Position numbers and translations under genes: made by a program
Origin: Bryum argenteum
Taxonomy: Eukaryota; Streptophyta; Bryopsida; Bryales; Bryaceae
Direction of reading: 5' to 3'
DNA length: 64,000 nucleotides
Assembly (NCBI GenBank): GCA_037043015.1
Contig: CM073328.1
Coordinates: 5,133,409-5,197,408 of the forward strand
Part shown: positions 11,601 through 23,432 of the stretch, piece by piece
Layout: each line of letters starts with the position of its first letter
Position numbering within the stretch: position 1 is the stretch's first letter
The notes under the pieces: generated by a model
What the model was told of the DNA's origin: nothing
Database searches by the model: none
What the model saw: the letters and a program-made list of their open reading frames with translations, nothing else

Positions 11601-13333
11601 CTATCATTTCAATAGAAAATCTGTGGGAGGTGACAAGGGAGGATACTACATGAACCATGGAGAGGGCTCTCCATGAATTGCGTAACGTCATAGCACTAGT
11701 CTCCACTAGTAAATCTCTTGTTTCTTGACAAAACTCGCTTGTCTTGTAAATATATTCAAAGATGGAGACAGCAAAACTCACCATGCATGCATCTCTCCAC
11801 CTCTTCGCTTTTGCAAACCGCCGCATCACCGAGTTTAGGTCCATGATCTCCAACATATGGCCCACCCTGTAACCAAAATCACGGAACCGCTCAATTAAGA
11901 TCATGCCAAACAATTTGCTAGCATGCTCTGCAAGAACTCCATATCTAGGCTGTTCTGAACCATTAATCCATACGATGTACTTTTTATTCAAACAAAGCGA
12001 GGATTGAAGATATTCTGAAGATTTTGTTAAACCGGAGCTCCTAATCACAGCAATAAAATGTCAAACACGGAAAATGTGAATGGCAAAGAAAGGATTTACT
12101 CGCGAAGAGCAGCAGGCACATCTTTGGAGGAGTGCAGAACCTCGATGCTCGCCCGACGCTCCGGCCACGAAAACAACGGGCTCCCTTCCTTATGTTTCCG
12201 GTTCGGGTTCACCCATGTATACTTATCAGGAGACACCTCCTTCTTCAACTCACTTTCTCTTCTCGATTCCCCTCTGCTACTAAATGAAAGCCCCGGCTTC
12301 ACCCACACATCCCTCCTCTTCTGATACCTCTTCTCTTCATACTCCTCACCTTCATTTTCACAATGCACACAGTTTAGAAGTACGTCAATCTGATACGAAC
12401 AAAAGAAAACAACGATACAATATCTCATAAAATTCTATAAGTACACGTACTTATATCGACGCATTACAGAATGAATACACTGAGACATTCACTCTTAAAA
12501 ACTTTGCCTGTAGTGGTGAATGCGACCAACTTGAGCAGATTCGAGCTTCTAGCAAGCACGGAAGTCGTGCTTAGATGCTTCATAATAGACAATAGACGTC
12601 TCGGAAAGCTCATAGGATTCTCTAGAAATTGTTACTTTGGGAACCAGTCGGGAATAGATGTGAATCCTTCTCCACTCAAAACTGCATCCCCTCATTAATT
12701 CCACTGATACAAGGCTACGGATTCCTTGATGGAGCTGCCAATTTCTATCAGATGTGCTGTATGCTCATTACGGTCTTGATAGCTATCTTAGATATAAACC
12801 TCCAGTTCGCTTATATAACGAAAAAAAGGGCAGTCTCTCACTTATGTCTGCACAATGCATTAATGTGCACATTTTACATGGACGATAAATTGACTGGTAA
12901 CAAGTATGACACTTTTCTTACAAGACTTACAAGTTTCATAGATCAGAGTATCAATGAATAATGCAGAGACAGCAAAAATCTGGTTTTAGATGTTCTTCAT
13001 TTCATACTCCTCTTTTTCATTTCCAATTCCATGATTGTGGCGAACAAATAACAAAATGGATTCGGTACGTCAGTATACCGAAGTTCGAAACCCTGGAAAC
13101 TTACCTTGCGAGGTGGTCGACGTGCTGCCATTGTCGTTGTCGAGATACGAGCCCCTGGCTGGAGAGGAGTCGAAGGAAAGTGACTCGACCGTTTCGAGCT
13201 CACTTCGTGGTGTCCATACTCTTGTGTTACTGCTGCTGCTGCTCTTGCGCAGTTGCTGGGAGGAAGTGGACGGCAAGGCAAACTCCGAGCCAGCAAGGAG
13301 ACGCGTTCCAAGAAACAGCTGCGGCAACGCCAT
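8619..13333 (-). CDS. P-class pentatricopeptide repeat protein, plastid-targeted, 722 aa, ten exons
   Basis: Exons in transcript order are 13105-13333, 12100-12349, 11782-11866, 11088-11354, 10367-10669, 10072-10176, 9812-9911, 9198-9706, 8973-9101 and 8619-8810. They sum to 723 codons with consistent phases and GT-AG borders. Residues 1 to about 60 are Ser/Leu/Arg rich, as in a chloroplast transit peptide. About 12-13 PPR motifs follow, for example VCNSILSTMIYNGKIDKA, HYSSLLNTYASKGKYEQA and TFNILIGYFAKEDLGDLA. There are no E or DYW extensions, so it is P-class and likely binds and protects or processes an organelle RNA. Organisation and wording resemble Arabidopsis EMB3103 (At1g10910), which I cannot confirm without alignment. 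The least certain border is the exon 2 acceptor (12349), chosen because the more obvious CAG at 12390 gives a stop. Confidence 0.9.
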
Positions 13334-13368
13334 GCTCTTGTGTCTCTCCTATAGAATCACGTACTATT

Positions 13369-13376
13369 AAACCCTA
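13369..13376 (+). promoter_or_regulatory. Telo-box (AAACCCTA) in the PPR gene leader
   Basis: AAACCCTA lies 36 bp upstream of the PPR start codon. Telo-boxes are common just downstream of plant transcription starts, notably in translation and organelle-biogenesis genes. Confidence 0.45.
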
Positions 13377-13439
13377 GCTCATAATCGATCACCGGGAATT
13401 CAATATCACTTGCTCAAAATGCAAAATTAGCATTCATCA

Positions 13440-14060
13440 AATCAAGACAGAACACATAATTCGTATTAACTTCGAACATTTGTATCATTGCCGTGGCCTA
13501 TTCAGCAGCAAGCGAATACGGAAACTTTTCGCGCACCTTAAACCTCAAAGTGTGAAGTGCGCACACATAATTGCCGCCATTTTTATAAAAGAATAATTGT
13601 GCTATTGAGCTATTCTACTGAGAAAACGTGCGAAATTTCAATTTAACTTCGCAAGATTAGCAAACTTCAAATAAAATCTGTATTGAATTTGAATATTTGT
13701 GTCACTGCTACGGCCTTGGTCAGCTGCTTTAGCTTAGGGCAAGCAAATACGGAAATTTTCAACCTCAAAGCGCGAAATAACCTTGACACACACAAGTGCC
13801 GCGAGTTCTGTGCTATTGACCTATTAAGCTATTCTACTGAGAAGCTGCGCGAAATTTTCACTGTAACCTCGCAAGACAGCAAGATTACCTCAAATCACCG
13901 AATCAAGACAGAATACAGAATTTGTATTGAAGTTTGTATATTTGTGCCACTGCCATGGCTTCTGTCAGCTGCTTCGGGTTGGGGCAAGGGACGAATTGCG
14001 TACCTTAAACCTCAGAGTTTGAGGTGCGAGGATGCTGAAGCGCACACATAAGTAAAATGC
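13440..14060. repeat. Three degenerate about 240-bp tandem repeats upstream of the PPR gene
   Basis: Three successive copies start near 13440, 13678 and 13915. Each contains a string like TTTGTATTGAAGTTTGTATA, then CACTGCYRYGGCYT, a CAGCTGCTT motif, GCAAATACGGAAA or similar, CTTAAACCTCA and GCGCACACATAA. The first two also carry GCTATTCTACTGAGAA. No protein domain is seen in any frame, so I treat them as non-coding repeats in the promoter-distal region. Confidence 0.6.
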
Positions 14061-14179
14061 CAAGAATTCTAAGAAAGAAGAGTTCTGCAATACATGCGCG
14101 CAAGTACAAAACTGGTGAAGTGCATTTGGATATGAGATTCGTAGCTTCGGGAATCCGAAAGTTTGATTGACCGCAGGCA

Positions 14180-15430
14180 ACAAAAGAGCTTGAGAAAAAC
14201 AGGATAACGAATGGAAGCCGGGCGCTTCGGGCTGTTGCCTATGACCGTGCGTGCTGAATCCGGGAATTTTCTAATTTTCTAATATTTTGATTCAGGCCCT
14301 TGGTCTTAGGGTGGGGTCGGTTCTATCCTGCACTTTAGGCAAACTTTTATTACTACTAATAGAATTCACAAAAACGTATTCTATTATAGTGTTGAGAGAT
14401 TCATTCAGAAATGACATTTTTTGATGTAATCAAATTTTAACCACCACGTCTTATCAATCGTATACAATCATAGATCATTATCATGAGTGGCCCTAGAAGT
14501 TTTCCAAGTATTACAGTGAAAGAAAGTATTCAAGGAGACTCATTTCTGGAGCAAATGTTTCTATGGATATGCCATGTTTAAAGTCATTATTAAATTATAT
14601 GAATCTAAAATCGCATCAGAAAAAAAATCTAAGCACACATACACATCAAGAATTGCGTTCAAGAGTTATTACATTGTAAAACTAATCATTTAATAAAGTG
14701 AATACGGAGCTCTTGTAAATTGTTGAGCACTTAGAGAATTCTATCTCATTCAATATGAGGGATGTTATAGATTGTGGCATACTACTCAATATGCAAGCAA
14801 AGTCACATAGATACATGAATCATAATATAACAACATAATTCTATTTGAATAACAATTACGTTGTAACACATTTAACTCAACGCTGGGTTATCCAGTAAAA
14901 GTACAAAATGGAAAATCATTCTCTTATTTGCTGAGCTTTCCTTATTTACTAATTTGCATTTGGTCCTTTTAGCAATCACATTGAAATCCTACTCATAGAT
15001 TTATAGCAAGTTTAGCCATGTATTGTAGAATGATTATGTATTTGTACGAAACTATTTGACTAATTGATACAATTTGTTGTTTCTCATGTGAACTTGTTGG
15101 CAGGACACGTTCCCATAAAATATTCCAATTTGGTATATGTCATTTCTTCATCACTATTTGAAGGGCTTAAAAAAAATAATTATAAAATAAATCATCAATG
15201 CTTTTAAGAATGTCCTCCTTGAGATGCATCCAAAATATAGTTATTTTTTCTCATAGTGTGAAAACAACCCTAGTTAACACATACATTCACGAGAATTCAA
15301 AGAGCAAGAAGTCGAAGTTCCCAGTTCCCACTCTCACGTTCCCATCACCCCGATTGATTACGACCCAGCAGCCGCCGATCTCAATCTGCCCACCATATCT
15401 AACGGCCAAGATTCAGAAAATACCGCACTG
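14180..15430. other. AT-rich intergenic DNA
   Basis: I see no gene, element ends or clear repeat here. The last 100 bp become GC-richer and lead into the SHH promoter. Confidence 0.4.
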
Positions 15431-15463
15431 TCGATACACCAGCCCATCCTACGGCCACCCTTC

Positions 15464-15470
15464 TATATAA
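15464..15470 (+). promoter_or_regulatory. TATA box of the SHH gene
   Basis: TATATAA lies about 400 bp before the ATG at 15870. It sits between two copies of a CACCAGCCCATCC(T/A)ACGG direct repeat (near 15438 and 15488). No other TATA-like string lies closer in a suitable setting. Confidence 0.5.
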
Positions 15471-15759
15471 TATCGGCCATCCATTCTCACCAGCCCATCC
15501 AACGGTTCTCCAGCTCTCGAGTTTCCCCGCCTTCTTTTGCCTCGAAGGCACTTTTTATGTTGCAAAATTGTTGCAGTTTCAATTGGCGATGGCGGTAGTG
15601 GAGGTTTCGAATTCAAGTTAGTAGGCCCAACGTCTCCGGTTTCCGTTGCAGGAGCTCGGTCAATTTGAACGGGAATTTTATCGTTCGAGAGAGCTTCGTT
15701 GGGGTTTATATTGATGCAGCAATTGGGATTTCAAGATGCGAGCTCCCAAAACCCACGCT

Positions 15760-15767
15760 TAGGGTTT
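15760..15767 (+). promoter_or_regulatory. Telo-box (TAGGGTTT) in the SHH leader
   Basis: This is the reverse-orientation telo-box, about 100 bp upstream of the SHH start codon and inside the presumed 5' untranslated region. Confidence 0.4.
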
Positions 15768-15869
15768 CATTGCTTGTGTGAGATGTTATTGTGAGAGATG
15801 CGAGAGCTGGATTGAAGTGAAACGCACTTTCAAGAATTTTTGGTTTGGGGTTTAGAGAAGGAGATCGTC

Positions 15870-18800
15870 ATGGGGCGGACTCCGATGAGTGGAGGCTCGG
15901 CCTTCCGCTTCCTCCCTTCAGAGGTACGCCTTCTTCTACAGTACATTTCTCTCTGGCAAGTAATTTATTTTTTAAGTGCAATGCGGGACGAGTGTGATGT
16001 GAGAAATTTAGAATTTAGGAAGCGTGTATCGAAGCAATCCAAGAAGGTTAATGTTCAGAGTGCTATCCGGACCTTTTGAGAGGACGATCGACTGTACATT
16101 ATTCTCTGTCAATTTCTTCGTCAAGCGCAACGCGGGAGGAGGGCGATGTAAAGAACTCTAGAGTTTAGGAAGCATGTAATGTTCTGAAGCAATCGAATCA
16201 GGTGAATGTTGAGAGCGCAATTCGGACCGTTTGAGAAGAGGATCGTTTTAGTGACGAGGTTCTGGCCATAATTGGTCGGAGGTTCTGATTGAGCACCGGT
16301 TTATGTGTTTTGATTTGGAAGATTTCTATTCAGAGACAAATTTCGAGTTTATCGAAATGTATATCGTATGCTTTGTCGACGTGAGAGATTGTAACTGCTA
16401 CCGCGCATAACACCATCTTAATTGAAGCTATGCGAAGATATTTATTTAGCGAAGCCATGCTTACATCTAACTTGCTGTTTTAAGGACAATGAATTAGAAG
16501 GGGCAGAGATGTTCTGGTGTTCGTAGCGGTCTGAGTGTGACGATCATAACAGTTCAGTACCTTCTATGATAAACGGAAGTCTTGCTACATTCTTCTTTCG
16601 AGATCCTCCGTTGTGATGTGATTCTCATCAAGTGGAGGCTCTGATTCTCTTTTTTGGACCAGCGTAGAATGATGTGAATTCTCGCTTCTAAGATCGACAG
16701 GATCTTACTTGCGTTCACACTTTCGTTACTGAGAACTCAGTTTTCTGTTTGCAAGTAGGTGTTCCATTATTGAGCTGCAGTGATACTGAGAATGATTTTT
16801 TTGGCAGGTTGCGGACATGGAAAAAGCCCTCGATGCAAGTGCTGGGGCAACTCCAGCTCGTAGTATTGTTGAAGGTCTTGCGGAAAAGTTCACCTCTGAG
16901 CGCAATGGAAGAGAAGTTCAATGGAAGCAGGTCTTTTTCCCTTTTATGGCTTTGTGTTACCGGAACTTTTTCTCTCTCTCTCTTTGTATTTCTGTTTTAT
17001 ACTATTCAACCATCACAAAATTTAGTTGATAAAGTGATAGTTTAAGTTCAACACTTTATTTAATGACGTCCCGAGTTCTCTCTTGGAAGTACTCTAGTCT
17101 TCGATATTCTATCCCAGACACATCAAAAGCGTGTATTGATATGTGAAAAATCATATGAATTGGAACGGGTTATGAGGATTGGTATGTAGTAACTTGGGCC
17201 TCACTGAATCTCAATGTACCTTTGCGTTTAATTTGGTACTTACATCATTTTTATCGGGAATATACAGGTATGGAATTGGTTCCAAAATCGGCGACATGCA
17301 CAGAAAGCTAAAATCGACAAGCTCAAAGCTGGTGTCTCAGTTGTTGAGACACCACCTCCTGTTCCTAGACCCGTGGCCCCAGTAGCCGGATCAAGTAAGT
17401 GTCTTACCAAACTTGTGTTTCATTGATACCTCCGACCGGCATTAGTTTGAATTTTCGACTGCTCGAGTCAAGCTAATGTTCGCTAGTCCTTTGTTGTCAA
17501 GAACGGCTCATTCTTCATGCTTTGAAAGTTAATTTTTTGCATGTAGAGTATCACCTACAGTATCACCTAAAGCATTTGATTTTAATTATCCATTTCAGGT
17601 GCCGTGAAAAAGACCATCGATGTGCCAATGGATTTTGAAGCCAAGTCAGCTAGGGACGGCGCATGGTATGCGTTCATTCTCTCTGTTGATTATCAACCAG
17701 CGTCAACATTTCATTGTCATCTATCCTTTAGGGTCAATGAGTTGCCGTTCAATAGTGCTTAATCTTGTGGAACGTATTAATAAACGAAGCGTCGGTATTA
17801 AACCAGGTACGATGTATCGGCCTTCATAGCCCGGCGCGATAGTGCAAGTGGCGAGCCAGAGGTGAAGGTGAGGTTTGCAGGATTTGGATCCGAGGAAGAT
17901 GAGTGGGTCAACATTGCGAGTGCAGTTCGTCAAAGATCACTCCCTTGTGAGACGACCGAGTGTGTGGCAGTACTACCTGGCGACTTGATTCTTTGTTTTC
18001 AGGTTGGGAAACACAATCTCACAACTTGATTACATGTCTTTGTCATCACTCCTCATTCAGCATGTGTCCTATTGCTACTGCCGGTGAGATTGCGAGTGCT
18101 TGGATAGCCTGGATATGGTGGAATCCTTCGCTTAATATGTAATTCCGGGTCGATGCAGGAGGGTAGCGAGCAGGCTTTGTATTTTGATGCAGACATTCTG
18201 GATGTCCAAAGACGTAGACATGACGTGCGTGGTTGTCGCTGTCGATTTTGGGTTCGTTATCGCCACGACCAGACAGAGGTGCGACAGTTTACGTCTATTG
18301 GAAATCATTGCTGAATGGTCAAAGAATGTGTTGTGTACTTTTGGTATGACCTATGTCAATATAATGTATAGTTACTCAAGTGATATGAGTTCGTGAGAGT
18401 TGATCACGCGTGACAATGTGTGCAGGAGGTTGTGCCCCTCCGTAAAGTGTGTCGAAGACCTGAAACCGAACAGCGTCTCATACTAGCGAGGGAAGTAAGT
18501 AAGCTAGCCAATAACAAGGAAATGCAGCTGAATGGGACACAGAGTATCAATACACCGCAGCAGCTTCCTCCAACGACACCAGCCACTCCAGCGACGCAAC
18601 TCAACACTACTCCAGCAACACAATTCACTACTACTCCAGCAACACAACTCACTACTACTCCAGCGACACAACTCAACACTGTTTTCAACGCTATGCAAAT
18701 ACAAGACAGTTCCCCTAATTTGTACACATCCGCGAGCACTCCAGCTCCTCAATCAGTGCAGCCGATACGTATGCAGTCACTTGCAACTCCGGAAGCTGTG

Positions 18801-19370
18801 GCACCTGCTGCTCCAGTGAGCACTCCCGTTCCAGCTCCTGCTGCTACCCAAGGACCCCCACCAAGTATACCAATTCCTGCTGCTCCGAGCACTGTTATCC
18901 AGCAGCCTGCTGCTCCAGCCGTTCCTCCGAGCATTACAGTTTCTGCTCAGCAGGTTCCTCCGAGCACACCAGCTTCTGCCCAGCAGGATCCTCCTCCGAG
19001 CACTCCCGTTTCTGCTCCGCAGGTTCCTTCGAGCACTCCAATTCCATTGAGCATTGAAAGCGTTGTTGTTACTCAACAACCGACCCTTGTTGAGCAGCAA
19101 AGCCGTCCTGAGAGCGCTGAAGCTGAACCTAGTGTTTCTCAGCAACCCACTCCAGCTTCTGAAGTACGTGACACAAGCGATGTGGCTCAACCAATGGAGG
19201 TTGTGAGCAATCCAGCAGCTGCTGCTCCAGAACTTGGCCTTTCGATAGGCAGCAACGAAGCTACCACTGTTCCAGTGGAAGTCGAGAAACCTCCAGTGAG
19301 TAACGACTTACCTACAGTACCAGTTGACTTATCAATTAGACCAGAGGAAACTTCCAACCTGCCGAATTAA
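15870..19370 (+). CDS. SHH1/SHH2: SAWADEE homeodomain protein (SHH1/SHH2 type), 543 aa, seven exons
   Basis: Exons are 15870-15923, 16808-16930, 17268-17394, 17599-17665, 17807-18002, 18159-18278 and 18426-19370, totalling 544 codons with exact phases. Residues about 12-75 form a homeodomain: FRFLPSE, then a helix, [18 protein letters not shown]. Residues about 115-245 form the SAWADEE domain, with [34 protein letters not shown], and the zinc-ligand segment [17 protein letters not shown] followed by VCRRP. In Arabidopsis, SHH1 reads H3K9 methylation with unmethylated K4 and recruits Pol IV for 24-nt siRNA production in RNA-directed DNA methylation. A nuclear role here follows from that family. 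The odd part is the last exon, which adds about 300 residues of Pro/Ala/Thr/Ser/Gln-rich sequence not found in the short angiosperm proteins as I know them. It includes four 8-residue TPATQ repeats. Confidence 0.93.
18585..18680 (+). repeat. Four 24-bp repeats encoding TPATQ(L/F)(N/T)T in the SHH tail
   Basis: Four in-frame 24-bp units encode [24 protein letters not shown] and TPATQLNT. They are nearly identical in bases, which indicates recent slippage or duplication inside the coding exon. Confidence 0.85.
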
Positions 19371-20047
19371 GAACGAGATTCTATCGGTTGAGGATATTCG
19401 GATTAGGAGTTAGTTAGAGGTCGCCGAAAGATGCTTGTTACAAGAGATTGTCCATGAGTAAATAGCTGTAAACATTTTGATACTCTGGTTTGAGTTACTG
19501 CACTTTGCTTATGGCGATTTTGTCTGCGTGCGAATAGAGAGCGTCTTTACTTTGGGATTCTCTTCTATGTGATTGGTAACGGTTTGAGTTCCTGGGTCTT
19601 CAAAAGCCTTTTCCTGGAGCTGCATGAAGTGAGTGTTGACTCGTAATTGTCCCTTCCTTCACTAGGTGGAAAACGAATTTCAATCACTTCTTCATCGGGT
19701 TTTACGAAGTGCATGAAGTCCATCTGGAGAACATGCTCAGATGAAACCTTTTGTCTACCTTCAGATGGTGGAAGTATCTCTTTTTTTCTGTTTGAGACTT
19801 CAGGAATTCTGTAAAAGATGTATCTGTAGATCTTGTTAATGTTTTCACGGTGAGTTTGAATTTTGTAAAGGATGTATCTTGTCAATGTTTCCACTGTGAG
19901 TTTGTTAAGGTAGACTCCTTGAAATTGACTCAGTAGAACCTTTTGATAAGGTAGATAGATAAGGTAGAGTGCTTGAAATCAATTCGAGTGAACCTTACAC
20001 CCACTAGAATTTGCTAAATAATAGCTGTGAAGTCTTGATTCTCTATG
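19371..20047. other. SHH 3' untranslated region and intergenic DNA
   Basis: No further gene is supported. A local duplication lies at about 19808-19905, where GTAAARGATGTATCTGT-like strings repeat after about 50 bp. A second one lies at 19906-20000, with AAGGTAGA...CTTGAAAT...GAACCTT seen twice. The leftward frame at 19565-19894 carries PPSEGR twice but no recognised domain. Confidence 0.4.
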
Positions 20048-20049
20048 TA

Positions 20050-22075
20050 CAGTACCCTCCAACAAGTCTTGCAACCATTTTGTGAACTCTTGAAATTCTC
20101 TAATTCATTTTCAAAATGGGAGGATTTTATCAAATTTATCCTATTAAATCTTTTGTGTTATGGACCCTTCACGTGTTCATAAAATGTCAATGTTAAAAAA
20201 CAAAATCTCTATTTTTGATGAATTATTTTATCTTTTTCACTTAATTTCAAAAAAAATTAACTGAGAAATATATATGATGATTTTTTAAAATTTGATTGCA
20301 CCAATCTATAGGATATATCATTGTTCACATTCTTGGTATTACAAAGATGCATACTATGTAGGTAAAATTCTCCTCTATGTGGCTCTAAAGTATTTTCATA
20401 GTTTCCATTCATTCATATTCTAGGCTAAGGAAATCAAACTCATATATTAAATCAAAATTTGATCAAATAAAGTCAAATAAGGTATCATTACAAAGCTATA
20501 GTAGTATAGAAGCCTAATATGATATGAAGTTTACAATATGTCTTACTCACTAACAAATATTCTACGAAGAAATGGAACACCTACTACCATCGAGTGCTAC
20601 CACCTTGAGCTGCTATTACAGCTTTCATCCGGGTTGGCATTGTTGAAATCAACTTCTTGATGCTTTCTTGAGGTATATCCTCCCAAGCCAGATTGACTGA
20701 TGTCCACATTTTGTCTTTGTTTCGTGGTCTATTTCTCTATTGCACTTGATCTTTAACTTGCTTCCAGACATTCTCTATAGGATTAAGGTCAGGAGAATTT
20801 GGTGGCCATTCAAGCTTTTTCAATCCAAGTTTCTGTCTCCAATCTTTTTGTATATTACTACCATGTACTGGAGCACCATCCTCCATTAAAATGAGGTGCT
20901 CATAGTGGTCATGGTGCCAATAATAATGCTCTAATGCTCCTTGAGATACTATCTCTACAAAGTCTTTGGCAGTGCATCTATTAGGAGGAATTAACACCAA
21001 ATAAGACTTAGAAGAGCCAGTGATAGCACCCCATACCATAATTGAAGTCCTTCCAGATTTGAATGTAGGTGCTAAGCAATTGTAGTTGTAGCGTTCATAT
21101 GCTTTTCGCCAGACACGAATTTGGCGTGATGGTTTTCCAACTTCAAAGGATGACTCATCGGTCCAAATCGCATTACTCCAATCGTCAATCGTCCAATGCA
21201 AGTGCCCCTTTGCAAAAGCCAACCTCTTTGCCTTGTGTATGTCACTCAAGAATGGTTTCTTCATTTGCAATGCAATCTGTTAATACCAAGCTCATGAAGC
21301 TCTTTACGTAAAGTTGACATGCCCACGGAAGATGTCACATTCTTTGCACAGTCGCAAGAGGAGCACGACGATTACTACTAAGATCTCTATGGAGCCTTCT
21401 CCTATCTCGATCACTCATGTTTTTCGGCCTACCGGATCTACTTGTTGGCAATCAGAGCCACTAATTCTAAATCGCTTGAGAATCCTTGAAATAGTCGATT
21501 TTGGCCTTCCTACAATGTTTCCAATTTCACTCACCGACATGCCAGCTTTCTGCATACCAACTATCATGTGTCGTATATCATTTGATACATAACTCCTTGT
21601 CATGGTGCACAATCCTCAAACAACACTTACATCCACAAAAAGTTTGATAAAAAAGGTCCTAACAACAACACGTAAAACGATATGTTTGACAAACAGGACT
21701 TGTTGCACACAACTTTTCTGAGAAATGTGTACCATCAAGATGACTTACAAACAAGTATGTGTATCTCTGGACCCTCCCAAGCTCAAACATACTCAAAATC
21801 TGATATCCTAGAGAAGAAGTGATCACATTAAGAAGGGTACTCTTTTCCAAGATTTTTAAGCATGATGGCAATTTTGGTAGACACATGGCAATGGATGCCT
21901 CTTTATATTTAGAAAATGCTTGGTGTATGAAGGTAACTGGAACACCTTCCATGATGCAAAAAATCTCATGGAGATGTGATGATTATCATGCCAACACCAC
22001 CATTCTAAAACAAGCCATGGGATATGTTTTAAGTGAAAAAACCGAGTGTGTTGCAACACTTGTTGGAGGGTACTG
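20050..22075 (-). mobile_element. Complete Tc1-type DNA transposon (DD34E), 2026 bp
   Basis: Both ends begin CAGTACCCTCCAACAAGT and form a 26-bp inverted repeat with one mismatch (20050-20075 against 22050-22075). Each end is flanked by the dinucleotide TA (20048-20049 and 22076-22077), the known Tc1/mariner target duplication. The transposase lies inside on the minus strand. CAGT-type ends, TA duplication and a DD34E catalytic triad all agree with the Tc1 group. Plant mariner-like elements usually have DD39D, so this type is unusual for a plant genome. Confidence 0.92.
20737..21604 (-). pseudogene. Tc1-type transposase, frame-broken
   Basis: The N-terminal part (about 21604-21418) has a helix-turn-helix with GMSVSEIGNIVGRPKSTISR, typical of the paired-like DNA-binding region. 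The middle (about 21418-21275) continues in other frames, with RDRRRLHRDL and then STLRKELHELGI. The catalytic part (21270-20737) is open for 177 codons and shows IWTDESSF, MVWGAITG, LMEDGAPVHGS and EWPPNSPDLNPIENVW. The spacing between the second Asp and the Glu is 34 residues. At least two frame changes, near 21415 and 21275-21340, prevent one continuous reading, so this copy is either inactive or carries sequence errors. Confidence 0.88.
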
Positions 22076-22077
22076 TA

Positions 22078-22496
22078 CAATGCAGATTATTGTACGTAGA
22101 TTATTGTGAAGATTTCAGGGTGTCATTTTTAGGACACCATTTTAGAAACCTAATAAATGAGTTCAACTTCTAAAATTCATAACAAATTGTAGAAGAGTCC
22201 AAAGTTGTTGGCTTTACTTGATGAAATCTTTCACTTTACTTTCCAAATGCACAAAAAATACACATATTGTTAACTCCATCACAAATTTTGGAAACCGAAG
22301 TTTGTGCCTGTATTCAAGTTTCCACTTACAACAAATCTTGCAACGTTTACATCACATAGCTCAAATCTAAATTGTAACCTTTGCATACAATATACTTAGA
22401 GACCTTTTCCACTTGTTTTGTTGACAAATAGAAAATGGTTAGAATGTGAAGTGACAATTTATCAATCATGAACTACTTGGCCTTGGTGCACTTGAA
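22078..22496. other. Intergenic DNA between two transposons
   Basis: I see nothing gene-like in this AT-rich stretch. Confidence 0.35.
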
Positions 22497-23432
22497 TTAA
22501 CCCCTAAAGATCCAAGAGGACCAAATCGGGCTTTTGCTATTTTGGGCAGCCTAGATGAATAGGTTAAAAGTAATACTTTTGCCCAAATTCTTTAATGGGT
22601 GCTCCCTATACTGCAAAGTGTATGTGGTAAAATTTGCAAAGCCAAATTCCAATTTTTGAGTCTTCTATGACAATTCTTGGTTTGCGAGCCGAACTGGGGC
22701 AGTTTAAATTTAGTATTTTTTTGAGATTTTTTTTGGAAATATGTTCATGACCAAATTAGTACTTGAGTTCCAAAGTGAGCTAACTCAAAAAGTTTGTGAA
22801 TTTCACAAGGGCAGCCCTCAAAAATTACAAAAACAATCTTCACAATTTTTAGTAGTTTCTGAATTAACTCTTACAAAATTTGTCAAAATTTGAGGTTTTG
22901 GAATTTTCCCAATTTTTTTTTTTCTCAAATTTCACGAACTCATAAAGGCACCTACTCGCCGTTTGGATTTTTAATTAAACCAAATATATCGAAGGAAATG
23001 CATGTTTTACTATATCGATGTTTTTAGACCTTCTTTTAGGAAATAATTTGCATGAAGGTCACTCAAATGAAATGAGTTTCCAAAATTTTGCATGAGCGTA
23101 CCCAACTTGATTATCTACATGGAAAAAATATGGGAATTATGTTTGGGGTAACAATCTTCAATTTTACCTATGCTCCATGGAAACAATGTCTCACAAGCAA
23201 TGCCCAAAAAAACTTCTGCACCAACTTTGAATGTTAAGATCTCACAAATGGTGAAGATCCAACGGTTGAAATTTCACATGGTAGTATAAATAGTAGGTGG
23301 GTTCGAGATCTTACGGTTGAAAGTACAAAAAAACAAAAAAAAATTGACCATATCTCAATTCGAACAAGGTGGTAGAAAATCGCAGTTTTTGGTTTTGGAA
23401 GGCCAAAAAACGCTTGGATTTTTAGGGGTTGA
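22497..23432. mobile_element. TTAA-flanked TIR element, 928 bp
   Basis: The element runs from 22501 to 23428. Its ends read CCCCTAAAGATCCAAG and, on the other strand, CCCCTAAAAATCCAAG, an 18-20 bp inverted repeat with few mismatches. The left flank is TTAA and the right flank is TTGA, one base changed. The subterminal sequence near 23230-23340, an ATCTCACAAATG...CAACGGTTGAAA motif, is shared with the 260-bp family at 28238 and 57845. No coding capacity is visible. Confidence 0.6.

Noticed and set aside
18404..18752. Open frames antisense to the SHH tail with Cys/Val or Trp/Cys repeats
   Set aside because: They mirror the 24-bp coding repeats of the SHH exon. Splice phase and domains support only the plus-strand frame.
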